A stretch of 29,248 nucleotides of DNA from Zygnema circumcarinatum (GCA_037447605.1 CM074806.1:4537404-4566651); one strand, 5' to 3'. Shown: positions 11,125-21,458, counted from the first letter of the stretch. Translations and numbers: made by a program. Notes: generated by a model not told the origin, from the letters alone.

Positions 11125-11628
11125 GGCATTGACTTCACGATGGCGACGATGTCATGAAATATACATGCACAAATCAGCATGGGGAACCACGAAAAACCGG
11201 TCGAAAGGGATCTAAGCACACAAGAAAAATGGGTAAGGTGGGGCATTGATCTCACGATGGCGACGCTATCAAATGTACATGGACAAAGCCAACATGGGGA
11301 ACCACGAGGAACAGGTCAAAGTCAAAGGTCCCAAGGACAAATGAAAAAAGGGCGAGGTCTGCGTTGTTGAGCCTAGGGCCTAGGCGTAGTTTTCCGCTCC
11401 TCGCTTTTTTCTTTTGTCCTTGGGTCCCTTGCGGCCGGTTAGTTCCTCGTGGTTCCCCATGCTGATGATGTTGTCCATGTACATTTGATGGTGTCGCCAT
11501 CGTGAGATGATGATGGGAATGGGAATGATGATGGGGTGCGGCATTGATCTCACGATGGCGATGATGCCATCAAATGTGCATGGCCAACATCAGCATGGGG
11601 AAGGAACCACGAGAAACTAACCGGTCGC
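11125..11628. repeat. Four-copy dispersed repeat with a long inverted pair
   Basis: Copies of a ~90-bp unit beginning GGCATTGATCTCACGATGGC and ending near the CATGGGGAACCACGA core are found at 11125-11209 (+), 11242-11345 (+), 11413-11508 (inverted) and 11540-11628 (+). Copies two and three form a hairpin whose similarity extends toward a central loop (about 11364-11395) containing CCTAGGGCCTAGG. Copies differ by substitutions and small indels. It lies in the gap between the divergent helicase and PEX4 genes. No coding capacity was seen; it could be a MITE-like or foldback element. Confidence 0.8.
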
Positions 11629-11724
11629 AATTAAGCATTTTTTTGAAACGTTGCCCCGGTCGCTGATCGAGAGTGGGTGGGGCAGAGAGAGAGGGCAGTT
11701 TTCGTCTGCCTCGTCACTCGTCTC

Positions 11725-11815
11725 GCTCGCTCTCTCTCTCTCACACACACACACTCCCTCTCTCTCTCTCTCTCTCCCTCTCTTTTTCCTCTCCCCACTT
11801 TCCCCATCCATCCCT
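11725..11815. repeat. CT/CA microsatellite upstream of PEX4
   Basis: CTCT runs with a short CACACA run on the plus strand, between the repeat cluster and the PEX4 coding start. It may lie in the PEX4 promoter or 5' leader. It is otherwise unremarkable. Confidence 0.7.
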
Positions 11816-12118
11816 CTGTTCTCCTCTCTCTTGGAGCTGTGTTTGGACGTGAAGGCGCCTTACAGGGTTTCATGGCAAGTGCCCTTACCATCTCCGAAAA
11901 GGCCGCTACATGGCCATTTGTGGTTGCCAGCACTTCTGCAAATAAGGAATTAATTATGATGTAACCTTTTTCTTACAATCGTAACAAGCTTGCGCCCCTG
12001 CAGTTCCATGTATCTATTCAAAATTAGGGTTTGCTTCTCCCAAATTCAGCGTTTTCCAAAATTGCTGAAGCGCCTCAGCTGGTTGCCCTAAAGAACAAAA
12101 AAAAAAAACTACGCTTAA

Positions 12119-13419
12119 ATGCAAGTGGGCGAATTGAATACGGTGCGGCAGCGCACAGTAGTAGCAATGTCTTAGATTTTAATATTCTCTTTGGAGATTC
12201 TCAGGGCCTACAGTTTGGTTACAGGCGAGCATCTCAAGCATGAGCCTCAGCATTCACAGAGCGCATAACTTGCTGCTTGATGCCATGGGGGTTGGTTTCT
12301 ACTTACCATGACTAACATCACCATAGCCTACCTTTTCTTTGCAGTTTACGTTTGAACTTAGTCATGCTGAGCCATGTCTGCTTGGGGAGGTGCAGGCATC
12401 GCGGTCAAGACTTTTCAAGGAACTGAAAGAAGTGCAGCGAGAATCGTCACAAGAGTCTGACATTCGCCTCATTTGTGACGAGCATAACATTTATCGATGG
12501 ACAGCTTTCATAAAAGTAAACAACAAAGAAAGTAAACGGGGATTGAAAATGAAAACTTGAAAGAAAATCTGCCTTTCAAAACGGAAGAATTGTTGCTGAT
12601 CTTCTGCTGAGATGCTTCTGACAGGTGATATGTCATTGATGTACGGTGATGTAGGGCCCTGCAGAGACCCCCTTTGAGGGAGGCGTGTTCCAGTTGGCGG
12701 TGAATGTTCCAGAGCAATATCCACTTGTTGCTCCACAGATTCGCTTTCACACTAAAATCTTTCACCCAAATGTGCATTTCAAGGTTAGTTTCAAGCTCCA
12801 CATGTGATTGGAAAGGCAAAAGAAGTTGAAATCCTGATGGCCAGCCCCTGATGAGTGAAGGAAATTTTGAGGACGAGCATAGGAGGAATATGCAAGAGAA
12901 ACGAGTGCCCAGCTTCTGTGAGTTCTCACTCGGGTACTGAAACGTGTATGCTTCGAATTTTTGGGGTTCTGAGCGGTGTCTTGCTTGTTATGGAGCCTCT
13001 GCAGACAGGAGAGATCTGTCTGGACATTTTGAAGGCGCAGTGGAGCCCTGCTTGGACTTTGCAGTCAGTGTGCCGGGCAGTGATCACGCTTCTTGTGCAT
13101 CCAGAGCCAAGCAGTCCTCTCAACTGTGACTGTGGTGAGTCCCTCTCTCTCTCCCTCTCTCTCTCCCTCTTTCTCTCTCTCTCTTTCGTTCTCTCTCTCT
13201 CTCCCTCCTCCCCTACCTCCTCGTCCTCCTCCCTCCGCCCCACCTCTCTCTCTCACCCCTCCCCCGCCTTCACTCTCACTCTCTGCGTCCTTGTTCTGAT
13301 TGTCTGAACTGTGAAGCTGGCATTGGCGTTGGGTGGCAGGGAACCTTTTGAGAGCGGGAGACCACAGGGGGTACTACTCCATGGCTCGAATGTATACTCG
13401 CCTCTTGGCTCTTCAATAG
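12119..13419 (+). CDS. PEX4: Peroxisomal ubiquitin-conjugating enzyme E2 (PEX4)
   Basis: Five coding exons: 12119-12124, 12396-12515, 12655-12783, 13005-13134, 13340-13419, giving 154 residues. The E2 fold is complete: N-terminal helix QASRSRLFKELKEVQRE, the segment GPAETPFEGGVFQL, YPLVAPQIRF, FHPNVHF, active-site Cys90 in GEICLDIL, then WSPAWTLQSV and the plant-PEX4-like end PLNCDCGNLLRAGD...MYTRLLA. The resemblance to land-plant PEX4 (157 residues in Arabidopsis, as recalled) runs the full length. PEX4 monoubiquitinates the import receptor PEX5 at the peroxisome, anchored by PEX22, so that PEX5 can be recycled to the cytosol. The first coding exon is only ATGCAA before a GTGGGC donor; this start is inferred because MQASR is the family N-terminus and GTG replaces ATG in the next exon. 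There is no sign of decay. Confidence 0.93.
13141..13270 (+). repeat. CT-rich microsatellite in PEX4 intron 4
   Basis: Runs of CTCTCTCC starting right after the GTGAGT donor at 13135 and filling most of the intron. It is pyrimidine-rich in the sense of PEX4. Confidence 0.8.
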
Positions 13420-14816
13420 AGCTCGTCGGATCGAGATATTAGAGGTCAAACTTGATACATATCGGTCCAAACTTGTGTATTGTTCTATGTAACAAAATTT
13501 CTCAGAATGTAAATTTTCTTGTCGATTCTTACACTCTTATGGCCCACTTATCCGTAAAGAAGTTTATCAAGAGTACGTACTTTGGTGAAGGAAAGATTAA
13601 ATTTCATATTAGTACGAATTTCTGGAATATATATATCGAAGGCGAGGAAGGTTTGAAGGCGAGGACAACAACCAGAACAGAAAGAAGAAGAGCAGCCAAA
13701 GTGTAATTTTTCACATTTTTTTGCGATGATGAAAAAAAGAACTTATTTTCAGATGTAGTCCTCGAATTTGCGGACCCATCCATACAATGTTCAGCTTTAC
13801 ATGCTCTGAGTGTGAAATGCTCCTCTAACTGTCTTGTTGAACATGGACGTGCCAAGTCCAACAACTTCAAAACCATCTCAAAACCCGTCTTTGTGAGACT
13901 TGCAAACAACAACAACAACAACAACAGCAACTAGTCGCAAGTTCATGCAAACTTGGAGCTAACAAGAGGGGGTTCAAATAGGTCCATGTTCTTTAAACGT
14001 GGCCCCAACACTCAGCTGGAGGGGTCCAGATACGTAAAATGTTACAGTATGGATGAAATTGCCAAAATTGGGTTAAAAAATTGCAGTGCGCAGTGCATTC
14101 TGTATGCATGGCCGGCCGGCCGCGCAACAGAGCGCTTTGGCGCGATGAGGATTTGAAGGCCGCCTGCTCCTGCTCTTGCTCTTGCTGGGCTCGTTCGCTC
14201 GCTGCGCAGAAAGCAAGCGCTTAAACAAGTAGTTTGCAAGCGAAGTCTTAAGAAACGATCTGTGTTCTCCAGCATGAGGTACAGTGCACATTGACCGGTC
14301 CTTCTCCAGAAGCATGTTTCGACATGATCAAAGTATCAAATGCTATGATTGTACCTGGAGTGATCAATAGCGAGCTTAGCAGTGTCTGCAGGAATGCGTA
14401 CCATTCTGCTAGTTGGAGATTGTTGTTCGCTGATAGCTGAAACCTGGTTGCAGGTTGCAGATTGTTGATTGCAGCTTGCAGGTTGTGAACGATTTATTGT
14501 TGATTGTCGATTGTTGATAGTCAATTGTTGATTGCATATTTCAAATTTCTCCTCGCTGCAGATTCCAGATTGCCATTTGCAGATTGCAGACGATTGCTGA
14601 TTGCTGATCGCTGATTGCTGATTGCTGATTGCAGATTGCAGATTGCTGATTGTTTACTGCTGCGAGATACTGAGCTTGCAAGCTGCTGGATCTCTACCTA
14701 AGAAAAAAAATTTAGAGGTCTGATCATTTCTGCTGATGGAATTGCTTATGTGTCCAGTACTTGTAGTATTTGAGAAATGAGTTAGCACTTTGAGCAGGCC
14801 TAACGTGATAGAGGTC
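13420..14816. other. Gap between PEX4 and the KEN-motif gene
   Basis: About 1.4 kb that should hold the PEX4 3' UTR and the promoter/leader of the next plus-strand gene. Seen: an ACA trinucleotide run near 13905-13930, a GGCCGGCCGGCC palindrome near 14110, and the heptamer-repeat stretch at about 14400-14655. No exon could be supported, but an upstream exon of the following gene may be present. Confidence 0.4.
14400..14655. repeat. Degenerate GATTGCT/GATTGCA/GATTGTT heptamer repeat
   Basis: GATTGCTGATTGCTGATT-type units repeat many times, most regular at about 14590-14652, with looser GATTGTTGATT units upstream. It reads as an expanded minisatellite without a coding frame. It lies just upstream of the next gene's first recognised exon. 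Confidence 0.75.
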
Positions 14817-15930
14817 ATGGTGCATGCACGGTAATGCAATCGTGTGTGCTTTTCGCATCACTTGTTCTCTGATATTTTCAGATTAGATTGCAGGAAAAAA
14901 CAGTTGTTGGAAAAGCAAAGTCGCAAAAAGCAAGAGCGGCTATCTTTGACCAAAGAAGGGCTCTCCGAACTTCCAGGAACAAAGGCAATTGTTGGTACGC
15001 AATAAAGCAGAACAAGTGATTTATTTTTAGAAAATTCATAGAGTAACCAACTCCAACAATTAATCTTGTCATTCAAATTCCCCGCAGGAAATCAAACTAG
15101 GTGAATCACACAATGAATCGAGAATTCATTTGACCAGTAGGTTGTTGCAAGCTGTTGAATCTCGCTTCAGTTCTGTCTTACTTTGAGAGGAGGACTATTT
15201 TCGAGAGTAGCGTTTGTCCTTCTATCATGAATGACTGGGAAAGGCAGGGAACTCTGGTTGGAATCATGCAGAAAGGCGTCAGATTACAGCAAAAAGAAAG
15301 GTGGTGCAAGTAAAGGAAGAAGTTTGTGATCTTCCGCAATCTGAAGTGCAGAATGTTCCAGCCTCTTCCTTCAATGTGCATGAAAGTGTGAAAGTATCAA
15401 TGCATCACAGTAAGCGAATACATGCACCGATTTCTGGAGAAAATGTCAAGCAGGAATTGGATTTAGAAACAACACTGGTAGACAAGGTTACCAGCGGTAG
15501 GCATCCTCGAGAGGGTGATCTGAGTTGTTCAGGGAAGGAAAACGAGCCTTTGATGCGTGTTGATGAACCAAGCAAGCCATCTGAAGTGTGCAGCCCTTTC
15601 ACAACCCCGCAGCGGCGCCAACTCTATGCACAAGTTATTATTTGCAACAGGCTGAGGTTTGCCTCCTTGCACTTGCCTGTTCCCGCGGTAATGCTCCACA
15701 ACGGCAACGCAGACTATAAGCCATTCTCTTACTCTTGTTTTTTTGCCCATTCGTTGTGCATCAGGTGCGAATTTGACGCAAGGTATCGATTTCCGAATGA
15801 GCTCCTCAAAGCAGCTGGATGTGGAGTAAAACCTGAGGAAGCTGAACTATTGAATGAGATTTGTTTGACATTGAATGAAGAGATCATGGAGAATCGACGC
15901 AAATTTCAGAGGAAATCAGACTCTGCTTGA
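14817..15930 (+). CDS. Unrecognised basic protein with a KEN motif
   Basis: Four exons fit in phase: 14817-14830, 14882-14994, 15272-15656, 15765-15930, about 225 residues from the ATG at 14817. The frame stays open 14 codons upstream of that ATG, so an earlier exon is possible. Seen: a Lys/Arg/Gln-rich N-terminal helix (CRKKQLLEKQSRKKQERL), a basic patch QITAKRKVV, a Ser-rich middle containing GKENEP, a Ser/Thr-Pro site in CSPFTTPQRRQLYAQ, and a compact helical C-terminus (FDARYRFPNELLKAAGCG, then EEAELLNEICLTLNEE). The well-formed C-terminal block suggests a conserved domain that I do not recognise. The KEN motif is an APC/C degron signature in cell-cycle proteins; a single KEN can be chance. 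No transmembrane segment or signal peptide is visible. Confidence 0.62.
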
Positions 15931-16304
15931 ATGCCACTGACGACTAAATACACGTGTGCTTTTTCATTGGCATATATATATATGTGCATTTTCATGATGA
16001 GGCAAAGATATGGAGCTATGTATGTAGCTGTCATCTGTGATTTTCATTGCTTCGATGGAACTTCCCGACAGCGGTTATCATCCAGAAGGAGATGAGATAC
16101 AAGAACGTGTTCAAAATTCATGTTTCGGTTTTGGATTATCAATGTCCAAAGTAGACAAATCATTTCCTCTTCATTCTTTTATTCCTAACAAACAAAGGCT
16201 GAAGGCTTTCCATGCCTTTACAAAAATCTAAGTCGATCAAGTCGCCTCGTCTAGTCACATCACTAATTGTTCAAGTCTGTACTGTTAAGTGTAAAGCCTA
16301 AGCC
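15931..16304. other. Short convergent intergenic gap
   Basis: The plus-strand KEN-motif gene and the minus-strand plastid-type gene end tail to tail here. The gap holds a TATATA run near 15972 and presumably both 3' UTRs. No other feature was seen. Confidence 0.5.
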
Positions 16305-19300
16305 CTAACTTTCAACCGTCCGTTTCACAAGTATGAACTCGCCAAGGAACTTCTTAGGAGAGGCTCCCTCCTGCCCTTCCTCCCTCCATGACTGCCCCAC
16401 AATCACTCCAGGACCCGCCGCTCTCACATAGTCTCGCATGCCTTCATTGAAGGGCCATAGAGGCCATCCTGCATGCAATCATATACATAGAATAAGTCAG
16501 AGAAATAAGAGGGATTCAGGGTTAAAGATTTGATAGGATTCAGGGGCCTCAAGCTTTTAGAGTTCCAATTTTATCAGGATTTAATCAAAAGAATCATAAA
16601 TCAAGCCTCCAGAATCTGGAAGGCCAAGTGAGAGCTCTGCTTACTGGGCGTAGGGAAGTGCAGGGGGACTCCGAGGTCGTTCAAATGAAGCTGCCCTTCT
16701 TCGTATGCAAAGGAGGCGTCACAGAGCTCCCCTGTGCTCTTAACGCGCTGCGCCGACTGAACTTTAAAGTACAGCGGAGCCACAATGTCGGCAACTCCTT
16801 TTAACAGGGGACCGCCTGAAAACAGGCAAGTCAAAGGCAGGATTGCAAAGCTTTAAAAAAATTCAATAACTGCCCCACAAGGGAAACGAAGAAGAAGGGG
16901 AAGAAGGGGAAGGAGGGAAGGGCGGAAAGGGGAATGGAACTGAAAACAACTTAAGCCCAAAGAACGAGAGTCTAAGTACCATGATGAATCGTGCTATTCA
17001 TAGAGAGCAAGATAAGACGGGTTTCTGTCATTGGGATTTGATTTCGACACTTTATTTCGGTCTGAATTTGGGACGAAGAGGTGGGCCCTATTATTATTGG
17101 AAAGATGGGCCCAAGGAAGCATGTCACGCTAACGTACCTGAAATGACTCTTCCATAGAGCTCGCCGTCGGTCCCGAGAAAGAACGCCTGTGCTGCACCGA
17201 CCAAACATTACGAGAAAATGAAAGAAAGAAGATTCGCTGAAGTTGTGAATGTGGGGGCGCAGACTGTCATGCTGTTCTTCTTCTCTCCCTCTCGCGCCCT
17301 CTCCCGTGCACATTCTTCCCTGTCTCCCTCTTCCCCTCCCTCCCTCCCCCACTCTCTTGCTCTGTCCATTCTTTCTCCCCTCCTCTCTCCCTCCCTCCCT
17401 TGCTGCCTCCCTCCATCTCCCTGTCTCCTACTTTGTCTGCCTCTCTCCCTCTCCCAGTCTTGCTCTCCCATCTTCTCCCTCGCGATCATACCTGTTGGAA
17501 TCGGCTCAACCACTCAAACTGCCAGTTCACTGTCTCCGCCCAAAACGTTCGTTACCCGTTGTAAGGAAATAGGGATTAGGAAAACAAATGGGTGAAATGC
17601 ACAGCTTTGGAAAACTAGACGAAACAAAATTCGAACAGACTAATCAACCAAACGCGTACCACTTCATTGCATTAACTTCATGAAAGTTTTCGCGTTATAG
17701 CCCATAGAGCAATATAACAAGCGTTAAACCCACTGAAGAAAAACCCTAAAAGTTCACTTCATCACTTCATCTTCCTTACGAGATGATTACTTGTACTGAA
17801 GTGATGGGGGCAGCAGGTTTGAGCATCGGAGCACATACATCCGATGACCCGACCATCCCATACGTCGGCCTCCAAAGGCTTGGCAGTGCCGCCACGTGGC
17901 AGCATCTCATAGGCTCCCTCCCCGAACTCGCCTGCCAGATAGCGGTCGCCAGCCACCGTCCATAGCTTTGCTATGTGCCTGCCATGCAATTGCACAGGAA
18001 AACTCAAAGACTTTTAACGGGGGAGAGAGAGGGAGAGGGAGAGGGAGAGGGAGAGGGAGAGGGAGAGGGAGAGGGAGAGGAGAGGAGAGGGAGAGGAGAG
18101 GGAGAGGGAGAGGGAGAGGGAGAGGGAGAGGGAGAGGGAGAGGAGAGGGAGAGGGAGAGGAGAGGGAGAGGGAGAGGGAGAGGGAGAGGAGAGGGAGAGG
18201 GAGAGAGGGAGGGAGAGGGAGAGGAGAGGAGAGGGAGAGGAGAGGAGAGGGAGAGGAGAGGGAGAGGGAGGAGGGAGAGGGAGAGGAGAGGGAGAGGGAG
18301 AGGGAGAGAGGGAGAGGGAGGAGGGAGAGGAGAGGGAGAGGGAGAGGGAGAGGAGAGGGAGAGGGAGAGGGAGAGGGAGAGGGAGAGGGAGAGGGAGAGG
18401 GAGAGGGAGAGGGAGAGGGAGAGGAGAGAGGGAGGGAGAGGGAGGTGGGAGAGGGAGAGGGAGAGGGAGAGGGAGAGGGAGAGGGAGAGGGAGAGGGAGA
18501 GGGAGAGGGAGAGGGAGAGGGAGAGGGAGAGGGAGAGGGAGAGGGAGAGGAGAGGGAGAGGGAGAGGGAGAGGGAGAGGGAGAGGAGAGGGAGTGGGAGA
18601 GGGAGAGGGAGAGGAGAGGGAGAGGGAGAGGAGAGGAGAGGAGAGTGGAGAGGGGAGAGGGAGAGGAGAGGGAGAGGAGAGGAGAGAGGGAGAGGAGAGG
18701 GAGAGGGAGAGGGAGAGGGAGAGGAGAGGGAGAGGGAGAGGGAGAGGGAGAGGGAGAGGGAGAGGAGTGGAGAGGGAGAGGAGAGGGAGAGGGAGAGGGA
18801 GGGAGAGGGAGGGAGAGGGAGAGGGAGAGGGAGAGGGAGAGCAGTAATGAAGGAAGTTATCAGTCATAAAAAAGACTCGGGAGGCACCTTGGAAGGAGAA
18901 TGTCCAAAAGCCGATGGCGTCGGTCCTCGGGAATGTCACCTATCTTTTTCCTGGTGCAGGACGGCACAGAAAAAGGAAGTGAGAGAGAGGAAGATAGAGA
19001 GAGCCAGAGAGGGGGACCGAGAGCAAGGAAGAGAGAAATTTGGGGGGAGGAGGGGCAGGGGCAGAGACAGAGGGGGGGAAGGGGGGGAGGGAGGGGGTGA
19101 GTGAAGGGGGAGAGAGAGAGAGAGAGAGGAAGAGAGAGAGAGAGAGGAGAGAGAGAGAGACCACAAGTAGGCGGCTGCATTGTATCCTTGGGGGTCGAAG
19201 GGGCGGAGCACGCCGTAGCCATCCAGCAGCGCTGCCACGTGGAGCTCGTCCACGTACGCCTTGCGCCCCCCCACCAGGCGGTACGCGGCCTCCCCTTCGT

Positions 19301-19948
19301 TCCCCAATGGGCTCTGGGCTTTGCCTTCGCCGCTTTTTAGGGTTTCTCCCCCATCCTCCTCCTCCTCCTCCTCCTCGTCCACTGGTGTTTCGCCAGGTGG
19401 AACTCTCCCATTTGTCCTCACTTTGACAGGTGGCGCTCTGCCGTTGGCTGAATCTGCCACGAGGCATCGACTGCCTTGCTTTGAGGAAGCTTCGAGGAAG
19501 GTTCGTTTGGGAAGGAGGGGGAGACCTTTCAAAAGGGAAGGCGATGCTGCAAGAGACCGAAAAATGGGGGCGAGGATACATAAATATATGTTTTTTTTTT
19601 TTGATAGATTAAAAAAAACAAAAGGAGGTGGTAAAGGGAGGATGAGGAGGGGGGGAGGGACTCATTTTCACAATGGGGACTTAGCAAAATCTGAATATTT
19701 CAAACCCTAAAACTCTGAATCCAACGAAAAAGCAAAGCCCTGGAACCCATAAAAAAATTCAAAACGCTGAAAACCCTAAATTCTGGACCCTGACATGAGA
19801 AAGTGCTCGCAAGCTCACCGACAGGGTTTCGGGCCACGCAAAGAGCTGTGCCGCCATGGCTGCCAGAAAGGCGCAGGGAGGCGCTGTAGTTAGGACGCGT
19901 GGCGTCCTGGAGTACCGCCACGTGGCAGGGGGACGGAGCGGCAGCCAT
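16305..19948 (-). CDS. Unrecognised plant-type protein, probably plastid-targeted
   Basis: Eight exons with consistent phases: 19948-19819, 19546-19162, 18950-18888, 17978-17839, 17529-17492, 17186-17138, 16815-16645, 16468-16305; 379 residues. Residues 1-43 ([10 protein letters not shown]..., Ser/Ala/Arg-rich, almost no acid) look like a chloroplast transit peptide. A Glu run and linker follow. A dense globular part then includes [97 protein letters not shown] and, at the C-terminus, [19 protein letters not shown] and [10 protein letters not shown]. Its Trp- and Gly-rich beta pattern is vaguely like a lipocalin/fibrillin plastid protein, but I could not place it. The exon chain joins without stops through seven introns, which argues strongly for a real gene. 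Start: ATG 19948 with strong donor GTGAGC after exon 1. Confidence 0.75.
17278..17475. repeat. CT-rich tract inside the plastid-type gene intron
   Basis: Low-complexity CCCTCC/CTCTCC sequence on the plus strand within intron 17187-17491, GA-rich in the sense strand. It lies on the donor side of the intron. Confidence 0.7.
18021..18841. repeat. About 820-bp AGGGAG/AGGAG purine tract within an intron
   Basis: Nearly uninterrupted GGGAGA hexamers mixed with GGAGA pentamers. The two unit lengths alternate, which shifts phase repeatedly. The tract fills most of intron 17979-18887 of the minus-strand plastid-type gene, so the pre-mRNA carries a CUCCCU polypyrimidine run. Long ORFs on both strands across it encode only Glu/Arg/Gly or Pro/Ser/Leu repeats and are not genes. 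Confidence 0.95.
18960..19160. repeat. GA-rich tract in plastid-type gene intron 2
   Basis: Purine-rich plus strand (GAGAGAGA and GGGGGAGG runs) filling intron 18951-19161, hence CT-rich in the sense strand. The donor read across it is the weak GTCTCT. Confidence 0.75.
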
Positions 19949-20744
19949 GGCCGACCGGAACCCTGAAACCTCGTTCCTTGTTCGCAATCTTGTTGAAAAT
20001 CCGTTCAAAACGGGCCAATTTTTTTGACTCTATGGACGTGCGTTCACAGTCCCGTAACTATGATGTGGTTACTGTAAATTACGCAGTTTCATTTTCAATA
20101 TGGAAAGGGCAGCAGGAGCTTCCGTGGTTTCCAGTAGAGGACAAAATTAACCGCCCGACGCTGTGACTGTACGAAAATATCGGTACAGTAGTCGTGTCTT
20201 GGGCAGGTGCCACGTCAGCGCTGACCGCCGCCAAAAAATCGCCGCGGTTTGAAAGGCTCACCGCTGACAATCGCAGCCAGCCAATCGGAAGATTTGTCAT
20301 CACGTGCGAAAACGACATCAACCAACCAAAGACCCCTATCCCACGTGCGTCAACAGCTCTGCGCCGCGTGGAGATTGCTCGGGACACGTCAAACCGAAGG
20401 CCCAAAAGAGTAATTTCTGTTTTGGATGGTGGCGGCGGGAACGATTCACAGCAGTCCGATCAGCCCCGATGAGGGCCGATCGCGCTGAATCGACGGTTCA
20501 GATCACCTGTCAGCGCGCCACGCAAAATCGGCGACGTGCCCTGAATTCGGCCCTGGACCCCTCGGGACGCCGCCGCGCGGCGGGCGCTGAGAGGCGCTCT
20601 CGTGTGAGATCGCCACGTGCAAGGTCCGATCGGACGGCTATCGTTGCGTGGTGGGGACGGCAACGCGTGGGAGCCCCCCGGCCTCAAAACCCCCTTTAAG
20701 GTCGCCGCCCTCCTCGAGTATAAAGCTAGGGTTTTGGTTGCAGA
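19949..20744. promoter_or_regulatory. Divergent promoter between plastid-type gene and AdoMetDC-ODC gene
   Basis: About 0.8 kb separates the minus-strand ATG at 19948 from the presumed plus-strand transcription start. It contains three CACGTG G-boxes (20301, 20342, 20614), several ACGT cores, and a CCAATC element near 20280. A well-placed TATAAAG at 20719-20725 precedes the CT-rich leader of the decarboxylase gene. G-boxes bind bZIP/bHLH factors in plants; which gene they serve cannot be told from sequence. Confidence 0.55.
20719..20725 (+). promoter_or_regulatory. TATA box of the AdoMetDC-ODC gene
   Basis: TATAAAG, with a plausible start site about 25-35 bases downstream (near 20745-20755) in a CT-rich leader. 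An AGGGTTTT telo-box lies just 3' at about 20727. It is the clearest core promoter in the window. Confidence 0.6.
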
Positions 20745-20921
20745 GAAGCCCCGCTTGCTCAGTGCTCTCTCTGCCGCTACCTTTCCCTCATTCTCTCTCA
20801 CTTGCTCGCTCTCAGTCTTGGTCTTGGTGGTTTATATTGGTTTTGGTTTCGTTGAAGAGATTATTTTTTATTATTGGCGTTGGAAGGGCGGGTGGTTGGA
20901 ACGCTCTCAAGGAATAGTCTG

Positions 20922-21433
20922 GTGAGTCCACGTGGGAGGGATAGGGAGGGAGAGGAAGGGTAGAGGGAAAGGGATGGTGCGGGAGACGGGAGGATGTGCG
21001 TGTGTTGGGAAGTAGGGGGAGGGGGTATTGGGAAGTTGAGCATGGTTGGTTGGTTTGGTTGGTTGGTTGGTGGGAGTGTGGGAGAGTCGAAGGCAGTTTG
21101 GATTGAAGGTAGAGTGTGTAGAAGAGGGACTATTTAGGAACCAAGGAAGGAAGAAGGGCACGATGAGAAGGGAAAACATGAGGGAGAGGGAGAGGTCAGT
21201 TTGGATGTGCTGATACGATAAAGTATGGGGAGGTATTCAACTGGAGAAGAGAGAAGCGATAATGAGAGGCTGGAAGGAAGGGAAAGAGGACAGACGGAGG
21301 CTTTCATATAGATTTCCTTGTGGAAGGGATGAAGGCTACAGGGGTGTGTTGAGAGATGTTGTAACCATGGTGAGCGGGCTTATAGATGATAAATGATCGG
21401 AGAACTGACATGGGGTTGCTTCTGTTTTCGCAG
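20922..21433 (+). other. 5'-leader intron of the AdoMetDC-ODC gene
   Basis: Donor GTGAGT at 20922 and acceptor TTTTCGCAG ending at 21433, 512 bases. Removing it makes the tiny uORF ATG at 21459 the first AUG of the mRNA, since the leader exon from the TATA box to 20921 has no ATG. Plant AdoMetDC genes typically have leader introns and an intron-free main coding region, as here. Confidence 0.7.
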
Positions 21434-21458
21434 AAATTGTTTTCTTTAAAATATCTGA

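Noticed and set aside
14400-14655. CRISPR-like regular repeats
   Set aside because: Units are only ~7 bases without spacers of fixed length, in a eukaryotic context; it is a minisatellite.
14882-14994. Perfect D-box (RxxLxxxxN) in one frame of the KEN-gene exon
   Set aside because: That frame meets a stop codon when joined to the next exon at 15272. The frame that chains through all exons lacks the D-box, so the motif is a shadow.
18004-18939. Long minus-strand Pro/Ser/Leu repeat ORF
   Set aside because: Reverse reading of the same tract, mostly intronic for the plastid-type gene. Only 18888-18950 is coding, and in a different frame.
17896-19104. Long plus-strand ORF of Glu/Arg/Gly repeats
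   Set aside because: It is the translation of the AGGGAG tract plus flanks; all frames across the tract stay open because the repeat lacks stops. It overlaps real exons on the other strand.
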